Assembly: GCF_023656415.1 (NCBI RefSeq)
Contig: NZ_JAMOIL010000001.1
Span: 310,001 to 374,000 of the forward strand
Direction: 5' to 3'
Length of the DNA: 64,000 bases
From: Nocardioides bruguierae
Lineage (GTDB): Bacteria; Actinomycetota; Actinomycetes; Propionibacteriales; Nocardioidaceae
Shown here one piece after another: positions 35,802-43,683 of the stretch. The translations under genes and the position numbers were made by a program. The notes beneath the pieces were generated by a model, which saw nothing but the letters and a program-made list of their open reading frames with translations, made no database searches and was not told the origin of the DNA. Numbering within the stretch: the first letter of the stretch is position 1; every line of letters starts with the position of its first letter.

Positions 35802-37433
35802 GTGCGACGACTCCTCGCCGCGGCCGCCGCCGGTCTCGCCCTCTCGCTGGCCTTCGACCCCGTGGGTCTCGCCCTCGTCGTGCCCCTGGCCGTGGCGGCC
35901 TTCGTGCTCACCTGTCGCGGCGTCCGACTGCGCCGCGGGTTCCTCACCGGCCTCGTCTTCGGCGCTTGCTTCTACTTCACCCACATCTTCTGGATGACCG
36001 CGGTGGCGGTGCCTGCGTGGCTCGGCCTGGCCGCCCTGGAGACCTTCTTCATCGGGCTCACGGGCGCGGCGGCCGCTGCGCTGACCCGGCACCGCTGGTG
36101 GCCCCTGACCGTGGCCCTGGCCTGGGTGGCGCTGGAGAACCTCCGCTCCACCTGGCCGTTCTCCGGCATGCCCTGGGGTCGGCTCGCCTTCGCCTCCGTC
36201 GACACCCCGCTCGAGCGGCTCCTGCCGTGGATCGGGATGGTGGGCGTCTCGCTGGTCTGGGCCCTGGCAGCCACGGCTCTGGCCGCCGCGGTGGTCTCCT
36301 GGCAGGCGCGCTCCCGGGCCGGCGTCCGCGGGGCCCGGCGGGTGCGGGAGGCCCTGGTGCGGCCCGCCGCCGGACTGGCCTCGCTGGCCGTCCTCACGAC
36401 GCTCGCCGTCCTCGTGCCGTGGCAGGGCGACGTGGTGGACACCGCCGAGGTCGCCGTCGTCCAGGGTGACGTGCCGGGCGACGGCACCAACGTGCTCAAC
36501 GACTTCCGCCAGGTGACCCGGAACCAGGCCGACGAGACGGTGGCCCTGGCCGCCCAGGTCGCCGCCGGCGAGGCCGAGCAGCCCGACCTGGTCGTGTGGC
36601 CGGAGAACTCCACCGCCGTCGACCCCTTCTACGACACGCAGACCCACGCCCAGATCGAGCGCGCGGTGGCCGCGATCGGCGCGCCCGTCCTGGTCGGTGC
36701 GATGGTCGACGACGGTGACGACTACGTGCTGAACCAGGGCATCGTGTGGGACCCCGAGACCGGCGCAGGCGACCGGTACACCAAGTGGCACCCGGTGCCC
36801 TACGGCGAGTACATCCCGCTGCGCCGCTACGCCGACTTCACCTTCGGCGAGCTGCGCACCATCACCCGCGACATGCGCCCCGGCACGCGCACCGACCCCC
36901 TGGACGCCGACGGCCTGCTGGTGGCGGACCTGATCTGCTTCGACGTCGCCTACGACGACACCCTCCAGGCCCAGGTGAGCAACGGGGCCCAGCTGATCAC
37001 GGTGCAGACCTCGAACGCGATGTTCATCAACACCCACCAGCTCGAGCAGCAGTTCGCCATCACGCGCCTGCGCGCCATCGAGGCCGGTCGCTGGCTGGCC
37101 GTGGCGTCCGTGAACGGCATCTCGGGCATCGTCGCCCCTGACGGCTCGGTGGTGGCCACCACGCCCAAGCGCACCAAGGCGGTCATGACCGCCCAGGTGG
37201 GGCTGGTCGACGACGTCTCGCCCGGCATCCGCGTCGGCCCGTGGCTCACCCGCGGCGCCGCCGCCGCCACCGTGCTCGCGCTCCTGCTCGCCCTCGGCAC
37301 CGACCTGCGCCGGCGGCGGGGCAGCTCGCCGGTGCCGCAGGAGACCACCGACGGCCCGGGCGACGGCCTGACCGACGCGGCCGAGCCTCGCAGCGGGGAC
37401 GCGCGCACCAGGCTGACCAGGAGCCCGCGATGA
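35802..37433 (+). CDS. lnt: Apolipoprotein N-acyltransferase
   Basis: This membrane enzyme adds the third acyl chain to lipoproteins. The 543-residue protein has about six N-terminal membrane spans and a nitrilase-fold catalytic domain. The catalytic triad is readable as Glu268 (VVWPENS), Lys328 (YTKWHPVPYGEY) and Cys379 (LICFDVAYDD). A final span precedes a basic and Thr-rich tail. GTG at 35802 follows TACCGT by six bases. Its stop overlaps the mannose transferase gene by four bases. In mycobacteria the two are fused as Ppm1. Confidence 0.95.
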   Translation: MRRLLAAAAAGLALSLAFDPVGLALVVPLAVAAFVLTCRGVRLRRGFLTGLVFGACFYFTHIFWMTAVAVPAWLGLAALETFFIGLTGAAAAALTRHRWWPLTVALAWVALENLRSTWPFSGMPWGRLAFASVDTPLERLLPWIGMVGVSLVWALAATALAAAVVSWQARSRAGVRGARRVREALVRPAAGLASLAVLTTLAVLVPWQGDVVDTAEVAVVQGDVPGDGTNVLNDFRQVTRNQADETVALAAQVAAGEAEQPDLVVWPENSTAVDPFYDTQTHAQIERAVAAIGAPVLVGAMVDDGDDYVLNQGIVWDPETGAGDRYTKWHPVPYGEYIPLRRYADFTFGELRTITRDMRPGTRTDPLDADGLLVADLICFDVAYDDTLQAQVSNGAQLITVQTSNAMFINTHQLEQQFAITRLRAIEAGRWLAVASVNGISGIVAPDGSVVATTPKRTKAVMTAQVGLVDDVSPGIRVGPWLTRGAAAATVLALLLALGTDLRRRRGSSPVPQETTDGPGDGLTDAAEPRSGDARTRLTRSPR

Positions 37434-38212
37434 GCAGCCCGACGCCGGCCCGCACCGTCATGGTCGTGCCGACCTACAACGAGGCCGAGAACCTGGCCTG
37501 GATCGTGGGCCGGCTCCGTGCCGCCGCGCCGCAGGTGGACGTCCTCGTCGTCGACGACGCCTCCCCGGACGGCACCGGCGCCCTGGCCGACGACCTCGCC
37601 GCCGCCGACCCGCAGGTACACGTGCTGCACCGCGCCGGCAAGGAGGGCCTGGGGGCGGCCTACCTGGCCGGCTTCGCCCACGCGCTGGACGCGGGCTTCG
37701 ACCTCGTCGGGGAGATGGACGCGGACGGCTCCCACCAGCCCGAGCAGCTGCCGCGGCTGCTGGCGGCCGTCACCGACGGTGAGAATCCGGCCGACCTCGT
37801 CATCGGCTCGCGGTGGGTCCGCGGTGGCTCGGTGCAGAACTGGCCGTGGCACCGGCGCCTGCTCTCGGTGGGCGGCAACCTCTACGTGCGCCTGCTGCTG
37901 GGCATCTCGGTCCGCGACGCCACGGCCGGGTTCCGCTTGTACCGGCGCGCCACGCTGGAGGCGATCGACCTGCCGGGGGTCCGCTCCACCGGCTACGTCT
38001 TCCAGACCGACCTCGTCGTGCGGACGCTGCACGCCGGGCTCACGGTGCGCGAGGTGCCGATCGACTTCGTGGAGCGGGAACGGGGGGACTCGAAGATGAC
38101 CGGATCGGTGGCGCTGGAGTCGCTGTGGCGGATCACCGGCTGGGGGCTCCAGGACCGCTGGGCCCGGGCCCGCGGCGCGCACCGCCCGCTGCCGGAGCAG
38201 GTGGGCCGATGA
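37430..38212 (+). CDS. Polyprenol monophosphomannose synthase
   Basis: This GT2 glycosyltransferase of 260 residues likely makes polyprenol-phosphate mannose for cell-wall glycolipids and protein mannosylation. The N-terminal VVPTYNEAENL, the DDASPDGTG and the metal-binding EMDADGSHQPEQLP motif are typical of DPM1. The end of the domain is FQTDLVVR...EVPIDFVERERGDSKM. ATG 37430 overlaps the lnt stop, and its own stop overlaps fxsA, so the three genes are coupled. Confidence 0.95.
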   Translation: MSSPTPARTVMVVPTYNEAENLAWIVGRLRAAAPQVDVLVVDDASPDGTGALADDLAAADPQVHVLHRAGKEGLGAAYLAGFAHALDAGFDLVGEMDADGSHQPEQLPRLLAAVTDGENPADLVIGSRWVRGGSVQNWPWHRRLLSVGGNLYVRLLLGISVRDATAGFRLYRRATLEAIDLPGVRSTGYVFQTDLVVRTLHAGLTVREVPIDFVERERGDSKMTGSVALESLWRITGWGLQDRWARARGAHRPLPEQVGR

Positions 38213-38796
38213 GCGCCCCCGGACCCGCCTCCGGCCCCACCCCCGGACCACGCCGTCGCCGCAGCGGCTGGGGCTGGGTGCTCGGCCTCGCGTTCATCGG
38301 CGTGCCCCTGATCGAGCTGTGGGCCGTCATCCAGGTCGGCCAGGTCATCGGTGCCGGCTGGACGATCCTGCTGCTCGTGGCCGACAGCGTCCTGGGCGCC
38401 TACCTGGTGCGGCGGGAGTTCGGGCACGCCTGGGCCGCCCTGCGCGAGGCGCTGGGCAGTGCGCGGATGCCGGCGCGCGAGCTCGCCGACGGCGCGCTGG
38501 TGCTGATCGGCGCCACCCTGCTGCTCACGCCGGGGTTCGTCACCGACGCCCTGGGGCTGGCGATGGTGCTGCCGGTGACCCGCCCGCTGTTCCGGGTGCT
38601 CCTGGCGCGCTTCGTCACGACCCGGGCGGTCGGTGGCGGGGCCACGTCCTTCGGCTTCACCGGCGGGTTCCCAGGGGGCTTCCCGGGTGCGCCGGGCAGC
38701 GGTCCGGACGCACGTCGCCCCGGACCCGGCCAGGGGCCGGTCGTCCGGGGCGACGTGGTGGAGCCTGACGAGGAGGACGGGCCTCCCCGAGGCTGA
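38209..38796 (+). CDS. FxsA-family membrane protein
   Basis: This 195-residue membrane protein carries the FxsA domain (about 20-130): FIGVPLIELWAVIQVGQVIGAGWTI, ADSVLGAYLVRREF and the TLLLTPGFVTDALGLAMVLPVTR block. A Gly/Phe/Pro-rich tail follows. E. coli FxsA affects exclusion of phage T7; the actinobacterial role is not known. ATG overlaps the preceding stop by four bases. The gene ends 17 bases from the convergent rbpA. Confidence 0.9.
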   Translation: MSAPGPASGPTPGPRRRRSGWGWVLGLAFIGVPLIELWAVIQVGQVIGAGWTILLLVADSVLGAYLVRREFGHAWAALREALGSARMPARELADGALVLIGATLLLTPGFVTDALGLAMVLPVTRPLFRVLLARFVTTRAVGGGATSFGFTGGFPGGFPGAPGSGPDARRPGPGQGPVVRGDVVEPDEEDGPPRG

Positions 38797-38813
38797 GGCG
38801 CAGGGAGAACCGC

Positions 38814-39194
38814 TCAGGCGGAGGTGCGCTTCTTGTTCTCGCGGTGCAGGTGCGCGGGGCCGATCTCGCCGCCGCGAAGCAGCTCCAGGCGCTCCTTGAG
38901 GATGTCCTCGAGTTCCTTCTCGGAGCGACGCTCGAGCAGCATGTCCCAGTGGGTACGAGCAGGCTTCTCGGCCTTGTCCTCGGGCTTGATGCCCGCCACG
39001 CTCAGCGCCTCGGAGCCGCAGCGCGGGCACTCCCAGACGGCCGGAACCTCGGCCTCGATCGACATGGTGATCTCGAACTCGTGGTTCTGCGGGCACTTGT
39101 AGCCGACCTGCTGCCGGGCCGCGAACTCGATGCCGCGCTCGTCCTCGAAGCTCTGGCCTCCGAGTCGTGCGCCACGCAGTGTGCGCTCTGCCAT
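38814..39194 (-). CDS. rbpA: RNA polymerase-binding protein RbpA
   Basis: This is an essential actinobacterial factor that binds RNA polymerase and principal sigma to stimulate initiation. It has 126 residues with a basic N-terminus (MAERTLRGARLGGQSFEDERG). The RbpA core has zinc-site Cys/His residues in KCPQNHEF and WECPRCG. The C-terminal sigma-interacting helix is ARTHWDMLLERRSEKELEDIL. A GGGAGG site precedes ATG 39194. Its upstream region carries a sigma-R-type promoter. Confidence 0.97.
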   Translation of the reverse strand: MAERTLRGARLGGQSFEDERGIEFAARQQVGYKCPQNHEFEITMSIEAEVPAVWECPRCGSEALSVAGIKPEDKAEKPARTHWDMLLERRSEKELEDILKERLELLRGGEIGPAHLHRENKKRTSA

Positions 39195-39293
39195 GTGTGG
39201 CCTCCCGTGTGATCCTCGACGTCGCCCACCACCAGCCTCAGGGGCCCGGCCGGAGTGCCGGGGGGCGCAGTGGGTCCTTCGTCGATATCTCAC

Positions 39294-39320
39294 AACGGTA
39301 CAGACCGGGCGCGTGTTCCC
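39294..39320 (-). promoter_or_regulatory. Sigma-R-type promoter of rbpA
   Basis: Read on the minus strand, GGGAAC is followed by exactly 18 bases and GTT, matching the GGGAAY-N18-GTT consensus of the disulfide-stress sigma factor SigR/SigH. It would give a leader of about 90 bases for rbpA. RbpA is a known SigR target in Streptomyces. Confidence 0.8.
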
Positions 39321-39417
39321 ACAAACGGCCGCAGGGGTGTGGCCGACGCCGGCGAGCAGCGCCCGGAGCACCTCGCACACAGCCCGTCACCGGCCGCCTG
39401 ACCTGCGGCTTCGCGCC

Positions 39418-40776
39418 TCAGGCGAGATGGGCCGGCAGGCGGTTGCCGGCGTCGGCGATCCCGCGGCGGGTGTCCACCCGGGTGAGGAGGAACCCACCGA
39501 CGAGGAAGAACACGACGAGCGCGAACACGGCCGGCCGGTACGAGCCGGTGACCTGGTAGACGAGGCCGAAGACGAGGGTGCCGAACCAGGAGGTGCCACG
39601 GTCCATCGCGTGGTAGAGGCTGAAGAACTCCGCCTCCTTGCCGGCCGGGATGAGCAGCGAGAAGTAGGAACGCGCCAGCGCCTGCGTGCCGCCGAGGACG
39701 ACACCGATCGCGACGGCCAGCAGCAGGAACAAAGGGAACTGGCCGGCGGGCAGCACGAGGGCGACGGTGACGATGACCATCCAGATCACCAGGCCGAACA
39801 GGATGACCGGCTTGGCGCCGAACCGCACCGCCGCCCGGCCGAAGGCGAGGGCACCGCCGACGGCGACCAGCTGCACCACCAGGTAGGCGACCAGGACCGT
39901 GCCGAGCTCGAAGCCCAGGGTCTCGGTGCCGTAGATGGAGGCCTGGCCGATGACGGTCTGGATGCCGTCGTTGAAGAACAGGTAGGCGGCCAGGAACGTC
40001 AGGGCGACCGGGTAGCGCCGCAGCTCCTTGAGCGTCGTCCAGAGCTGGCCGAAGCTGCGCTGCACGACCCCGCCGGCGACCGGCTCGACGTCGCGCGGGG
40101 GCCGGTTGCGGATGCCGAGCCACGGGATGACGGTGAACGCCGCCCACCAGATCGCCGCCGACAGCAGGCTGATGCGGGTCGCGCCTGCCACGTCGGTGCC
40201 GATCAGCTCCGGGAACGAGACCAGCACGAAGTTGATCGCCAGCAGCAGGCCGCCGCCGGCGTAGCCGAGCGCCCACCCGCGGCTGGAGACGCCGTCGCGC
40301 TCGGACTCGGTCGAGATCAGCGGCAGCATCGAGTCGTAGAAGACCGCAGCCGCCGCGAAGCACAGGTTGGCCACCAGGAAGGAGACGACGCCCAGCTGCC
40401 AGTTGTCGTCGGTCATGAGGAACAGGCCCGCCGCGGCCGCCGCGCCCACCCACGCGAACCCCGCCATGAGGTCCTTCTTGCGGGCCGTGCGGTCGGCGAC
40501 CGCGCCCAGCATGGGCAGCAGGACGGCCGAGAGCAGGGTCGAGGCCGTGATGACGAACGCGGGCAGCGCGCCCGGCGCCACGGCCACCCCGAGGACCGAG
40601 ACCCGGTCGTCGACCGCCGCCTGCTCGGCCACCGCGATCAGGTACGGGCCGAACAGCACGCCCGCCACCGTGGTGGAGAAGGCGGAGTTGGCGAAGTCGT
40701 AGAAGTACCAGGAGCGCTGCTCCCGGCGACGCTCGGCGGGGCTCAGCACGGGCTGGTCGGACGAGGCGGTGCTCAT
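39418..40776 (-). CDS. MFS transporter, UMF1/Atg22-like
   Basis: This is a 452-residue permease with about 12 spans. The N-terminal SWYFYDFANSAFSTTV and the PMLGAVADRTARKKDLM motif are typical of the vacuole effluxer Atg22-like group. ATG at 40776 overlaps the stop of the GDPD gene by four bases. It may export or import a product of phospholipid head-group breakdown, which is inference from the pairing. Confidence 0.9.
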   Translation of the reverse strand: MSTASSDQPVLSPAERRREQRSWYFYDFANSAFSTTVAGVLFGPYLIAVAEQAAVDDRVSVLGVAVAPGALPAFVITASTLLSAVLLPMLGAVADRTARKKDLMAGFAWVGAAAAAGLFLMTDDNWQLGVVSFLVANLCFAAAAVFYDSMLPLISTESERDGVSSRGWALGYAGGGLLLAINFVLVSFPELIGTDVAGATRISLLSAAIWWAAFTVIPWLGIRNRPPRDVEPVAGGVVQRSFGQLWTTLKELRRYPVALTFLAAYLFFNDGIQTVIGQASIYGTETLGFELGTVLVAYLVVQLVAVGGALAFGRAAVRFGAKPVILFGLVIWMVIVTVALVLPAGQFPLFLLLAVAIGVVLGGTQALARSYFSLLIPAGKEAEFFSLYHAMDRGTSWFGTLVFGLVYQVTGSYRPAVFALVVFFLVGGFLLTRVDTRRGIADAGNRLPAHLA

Positions 40777-41699
40777 GAGTCGCTCCGGTGCTGGGTCTCG
40801 GGCTGGGTCTCGGGCTGGGTCTGGGGGACGGGCTGGGTCTCGGGCCCGCTGGCGGCGCCGAGCCAGACGCCGCGCTCGGTGAGCGTGTCACGCAGCACGT
40901 CGGTGCGGTCGGTGATCAGCCCGTCGACCCCGAGGCCGAGCAGCCACGCCATCTCGGCCGGCTCGTCGACGGTCCACACGTGCACGTGCACGCCGACCTC
41001 GTGGGCCCGGTGCACCAGCCGCTCGGTCACCACCGGCAGGTGCTCCGTGCGGCCCGGCACCGGCACCCGCTGGGCGACGGGCACCTGGAGGGCGGCGACG
41101 TGGCGGGCCACCCGACGGCGCAGGGCCCGGGGGCTGGTGGGGGAGACGAAGGCCGCCACCTCGGCGGGGGCGGCCGAGGTGGGCACGCGGCCCTGGGCCA
41201 GCGCTCGGAAGCGGCGCAGCCGGCCGAGGCCGAAGGAGCCGACCAGCACCCGGTCCCACGCGCGGTGGGCGGCGATGGTCTCCACGAGCGGCTGCACCGC
41301 CGCGTCCGCCTTGATGTCGATGTTGAAGGCGACGCCGGGGAAGGACTCGAGCAGCTCGTCGAGGGTGGGCACCGGCTCACGCCCGGCGACGCGCGCGGCC
41401 CGCACGGCCGAGGCGGGCAGGTCGGCGACGAGGCCGGTGCTGTCGGTGACCCGGTCCAGGCGGTCGTCGTGGAACGCCAGCAGCACCCCGTCCCGCGTGG
41501 CGTGCACGTCGGTCTCCAGGTAGGAGTAGCCGAGGTCGACGGCGTGCGCGAACGCGGTGCGGGTGTTCTCCAGGCCGGCGAGGTCGAGGTGCCGGGCACC
41601 GCCGCGGTGCGCCATGGCCAGGACCGAGCCCGGCAGGTCATGGACCCGGTCGAGGTAGGCGTGACCGGTGACCGGTGAGGCGCTGCTGCTGGTGCTCAC
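40773..41699 (-). CDS. Glycerophosphodiester phosphodiesterase family protein
   Basis: This 308-residue TIM-barrel enzyme hydrolyses glycerophosphodiesters. The catalytic and metal residues appear in LAMAHRGGARHLDLAGLENT, YLETDVHATRDGVLLAFHD and FNIDIK. There is no signal peptide, so it acts in the cytosol. The C-terminus is an odd Pro/Glu/Thr/Gln repeat (PETQ units) encoded by 12-base tandem repeats. GTG 41699 follows CATACT by six bases. It is coupled to the downstream MFS gene. Confidence 0.92.
   Translation of the reverse strand: MSTSSSASPVTGHAYLDRVHDLPGSVLAMAHRGGARHLDLAGLENTRTAFAHAVDLGYSYLETDVHATRDGVLLAFHDDRLDRVTDSTGLVADLPASAVRAARVAGREPVPTLDELLESFPGVAFNIDIKADAAVQPLVETIAAHRAWDRVLVGSFGLGRLRRFRALAQGRVPTSAAPAEVAAFVSPTSPRALRRRVARHVAALQVPVAQRVPVPGRTEHLPVVTERLVHRAHEVGVHVHVWTVDEPAEMAWLLGLGVDGLITDRTDVLRDTLTERGVWLGAASGPETQPVPQTQPETQPETQHRSDS
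40791..40845 (-). repeat. In-frame 12-base tandem repeat in the GDPD 3' end
   Basis: The unit CTGGGTCTCGGG recurs with small changes about four times. It encodes Pro-Glu-Thr-Gln units at the C-terminus. Twelve-base units keep the reading frame. Confidence 0.8.
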
Positions 41700-41735
41700 C
41701 GGCGCAGTATGGCCGTTCGCGGCCCGGGATGGGGT

Positions 41736-41779
41736 GGACCCCCGCCGTCCGTCCGGTGAAGGAGGGTCGACGGGGGTCC
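41736..41779. terminator. Hairpin downstream of the HTH-MurA gene
   Basis: A nine-base stem GGACCCCCG/CGGGGGTCC lies just after the minus-strand stop at 41806, with a 26-base loop. There is no T-run. It may end the murA-type transcript before the GDPD promoter. Confidence 0.5.
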
Positions 41780-41805
41780 GGGTCGTGCTCGCCGGGGGTG
41801 CCGGC

Positions 41806-43332
41806 TCAGATGTCGCGGAAGGACTCGATGCTCGCGCCCAGCTCGTTGAGACGCTCGGCGAGGTCCTCGTAGCCGCGGGCGATCACGTAGGTCGAGCGCA
41901 GCACCGACGTCCCCTTGGCCGCGAGCATCGCCAGCAGCAGGACGACGGAGGGGCGCAGTGCCGGCGGGCACACGATCTCGGTGCCGCTGAAGTGCGTCGG
42001 GCCCTCGATCATCACGCGGTGCGGGTCGAGCAGCTTCACGTTGCCGCCGAGCTTGGAGAGCTCGGTCAGGTAGATCGCCCGGTTCTCGTAGACCCAGTCG
42101 TGCAGCAGCGTCTGGCCGGTGGCCACGGCGGCGATGACCGCGAAGAACGGCAGGTTGTCGATGTTGAGGCCCGGGAACGGCAGCGGGTGGATCTTGTCCC
42201 GTGGGGCCGTGAGCTCGCTGGGGTACGTGGTGAGGTCGACCAGGCGCGTGTGGCCGTTGCGGGCCGCGTACTCCTCGCTGCGCTCGTACTCGAAGCCCAT
42301 CGTCTCCAGGGTGGCCAGCTCGATCTCGAGGAACTCGATCGGCACCCGCTTGATGGTGATCTCAGACTTGGTGACGATCGCCGCGGCGAGGAGGCTCATC
42401 GCCTCGATCGGGTCCTCGGAGGGGGCGTAGTCGACGTCGACGTCGATGTTCTCCACGCCCGTCACGGTCAGCGTCGTGGTGCCGATGCCCTCCACCTCGA
42501 CGCCCAGCTTCTGCAGGTAGAAGCACAGGTCCTGGACCATGTAGTTGGACGAGGCGTTGCGGATGATCGTCGTGCCCGGGTGGAGCGCGGCGGCCATCAG
42601 CGCGTTCTCGGTGACGGTGTCGCCGCGCTCGCTGAGCACGATCGGGCGGCCCGGGACGACGCTGGCGTCGACCTTGGCGTGGTACTGGCGCTCGGTGGCG
42701 ACCACGTCGAGACCGAAGGGACGCAGCGCGGCCATGTGCGGCTCGACCGTGCGCGTGCCGAGGTTGCAGCCGCCCGCGTAGGGCAGGGCGAACGAGTCGG
42801 CGCGGTGCAGCAGCGGCCCGAGGAACATGATCACCGAGCGGGTGCGCCGGGCCGCCTCCTCGTCGATGTCGTCCAGCTTGAGCTGCTTGGGCGGGATGAT
42901 CTCGAGGTCGTTCTCGTCGTTGAGCCAGCGGGTCTGCACGCCGAGGCTGCCGAGCACCTCCAGGAGACGGTTGACCTCCTCGATGCGCGCCACGCGGCGC
43001 AGGACGGTGCGGCCCTTGTTCAGCAGGGAGCCGCACAGCAGCGCGACACCGGCGTTCTTGGAGGTCTTGACCTCGATCTCGCCCGACAGCGTGGTCGGGC
43101 CGGTGATCCGCAGGTGCACCGGGCCGGCGCCCAGCGCGACGATCTCGGAGTCCAGCGCGGTGCCGATCCGGGCGATCATCTCCAGGCTCAGGTTCTGCTG
43201 GCCCCGCTCGATGCGGTTCACCGCGCTCTGGCTCGTGCCCAGGCGCTCGGCGAGCTGCTGCTGGGTCAGGCCGCGGTGCTTGCGGGCGTCCCGGATCAGG
43301 AGACCGATCCGGTCCTTGTAGCCCTCGCTCAT
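41806..43332 (-). CDS. Helix-turn-helix domain fused to a MurA/EPSP-synthase-type enolpyruvyl transferase
   Basis: This 508-residue protein joins an XRE-type DNA-binding domain to a complete enolpyruvyl transferase domain. The XRE part (about 7-65) contains GLTQQQLAERLGTSQSAVNRIERG. The second part (70-508) is UDP-GlcNAc 1-carboxyvinyltransferase-like. The substrate Lys and Asn of MurA are present (SKNAG, Lys92 and Asn93), as is the reactive-loop Cys189 in AGGCNLGTRTVE. It may be an active enzyme, a regulator that senses a cell-wall precursor, or both. The ribosome site is AAGGGGAAGCG before ATG 43332. A perfect palindrome lies upstream (43408-43419). It is probably a second MurA beside a housekeeping copy elsewhere. 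Confidence 0.9.
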   Translation of the reverse strand: MSEGYKDRIGLLIRDARKHRGLTQQQLAERLGTSQSAVNRIERGQQNLSLEMIARIGTALDSEIVALGAGPVHLRITGPTTLSGEIEVKTSKNAGVALLCGSLLNKGRTVLRRVARIEEVNRLLEVLGSLGVQTRWLNDENDLEIIPPKQLKLDDIDEEAARRTRSVIMFLGPLLHRADSFALPYAGGCNLGTRTVEPHMAALRPFGLDVVATERQYHAKVDASVVPGRPIVLSERGDTVTENALMAAALHPGTTIIRNASSNYMVQDLCFYLQKLGVEVEGIGTTTLTVTGVENIDVDVDYAPSEDPIEAMSLLAAAIVTKSEITIKRVPIEFLEIELATLETMGFEYERSEEYAARNGHTRLVDLTTYPSELTAPRDKIHPLPFPGLNIDNLPFFAVIAAVATGQTLLHDWVYENRAIYLTELSKLGGNVKLLDPHRVMIEGPTHFSGTEIVCPPALRPSVVLLLAMLAAKGTSVLRSTYVIARGYEDLAERLNELGASIESFRDI

Positions 43333-43407
43333 CGCTTCCCCTTCTCTCGTCCTCCGGCCGGCGCGGGTGGGTCACCCGCCCTCGGCCGACGTCGTCGACG
43401 ACGGTAA

Positions 43408-43419
43408 CTCACATGTGAG
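43408..43419. promoter_or_regulatory. Palindromic operator upstream of the HTH-MurA gene
   Basis: CTCACATGTGAG is a perfect 12-bp palindrome, 76 bases before the start codon and in an AT-richer promoter-like context (TTGCAG about 18 bases before TTACCG on the minus strand). It is the best candidate site for the XRE domain of the downstream protein. Confidence 0.6.
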
Positions 43420-43468
43420 ATAAGACTGCAAACCCACCGGGGTGGTGCGTGTCGGCGCCGGTGGCACG

Positions 43469-43521
43469 TGTGGTCCCCAACCGCGTCCCGCACCGACTCT
43501 GACACCGGGTTGGTGACCACA
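43469..43521. repeat. 53-bp paired-arm repeat, copy 8 (compensated variant)
   Basis: The left arm is TGTGGTCCCCAACCG and the right arm is GGGTTGGTGACCACA. The T-to-G change near the left end is matched by A-to-C on the right, so pairing is kept. The flanks are CACG and CGTG, so this copy is symmetric and has no polarity. It is the only copy not near a stop codon, lying between two divergent starts. Confidence 0.92.
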
Positions 43522-43683
43522 CGTGGGTCACGCAGTGGCCCGCACCGAACCGGACCGACGCGATCCCCACCCGGGCCGTGACGTCGCGTCCGTCACGCCC
43601 GACGGCGTCCCACCGGGGAAGATGCCAGGGGCAACCACCTGTGCGAGTGCGCGGAGCACCGGGCGGCTGCCATGCTCGGGCTC

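Larger units (their letters stand above)
43333..43683. other. Divergent intergenic region, HTH-MurA / alcohol dehydrogenase
   Basis: This 351-base stretch has no gene. It contains the promoter region and operator palindrome of the murA-type gene (43400-43430) and repeat copy 8 (43469-43521). The start region of the dehydrogenase gene has a CATGCT box around 43671-43676. The part from 43530 to 43660 shows nothing I recognise. Confidence 0.6.
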
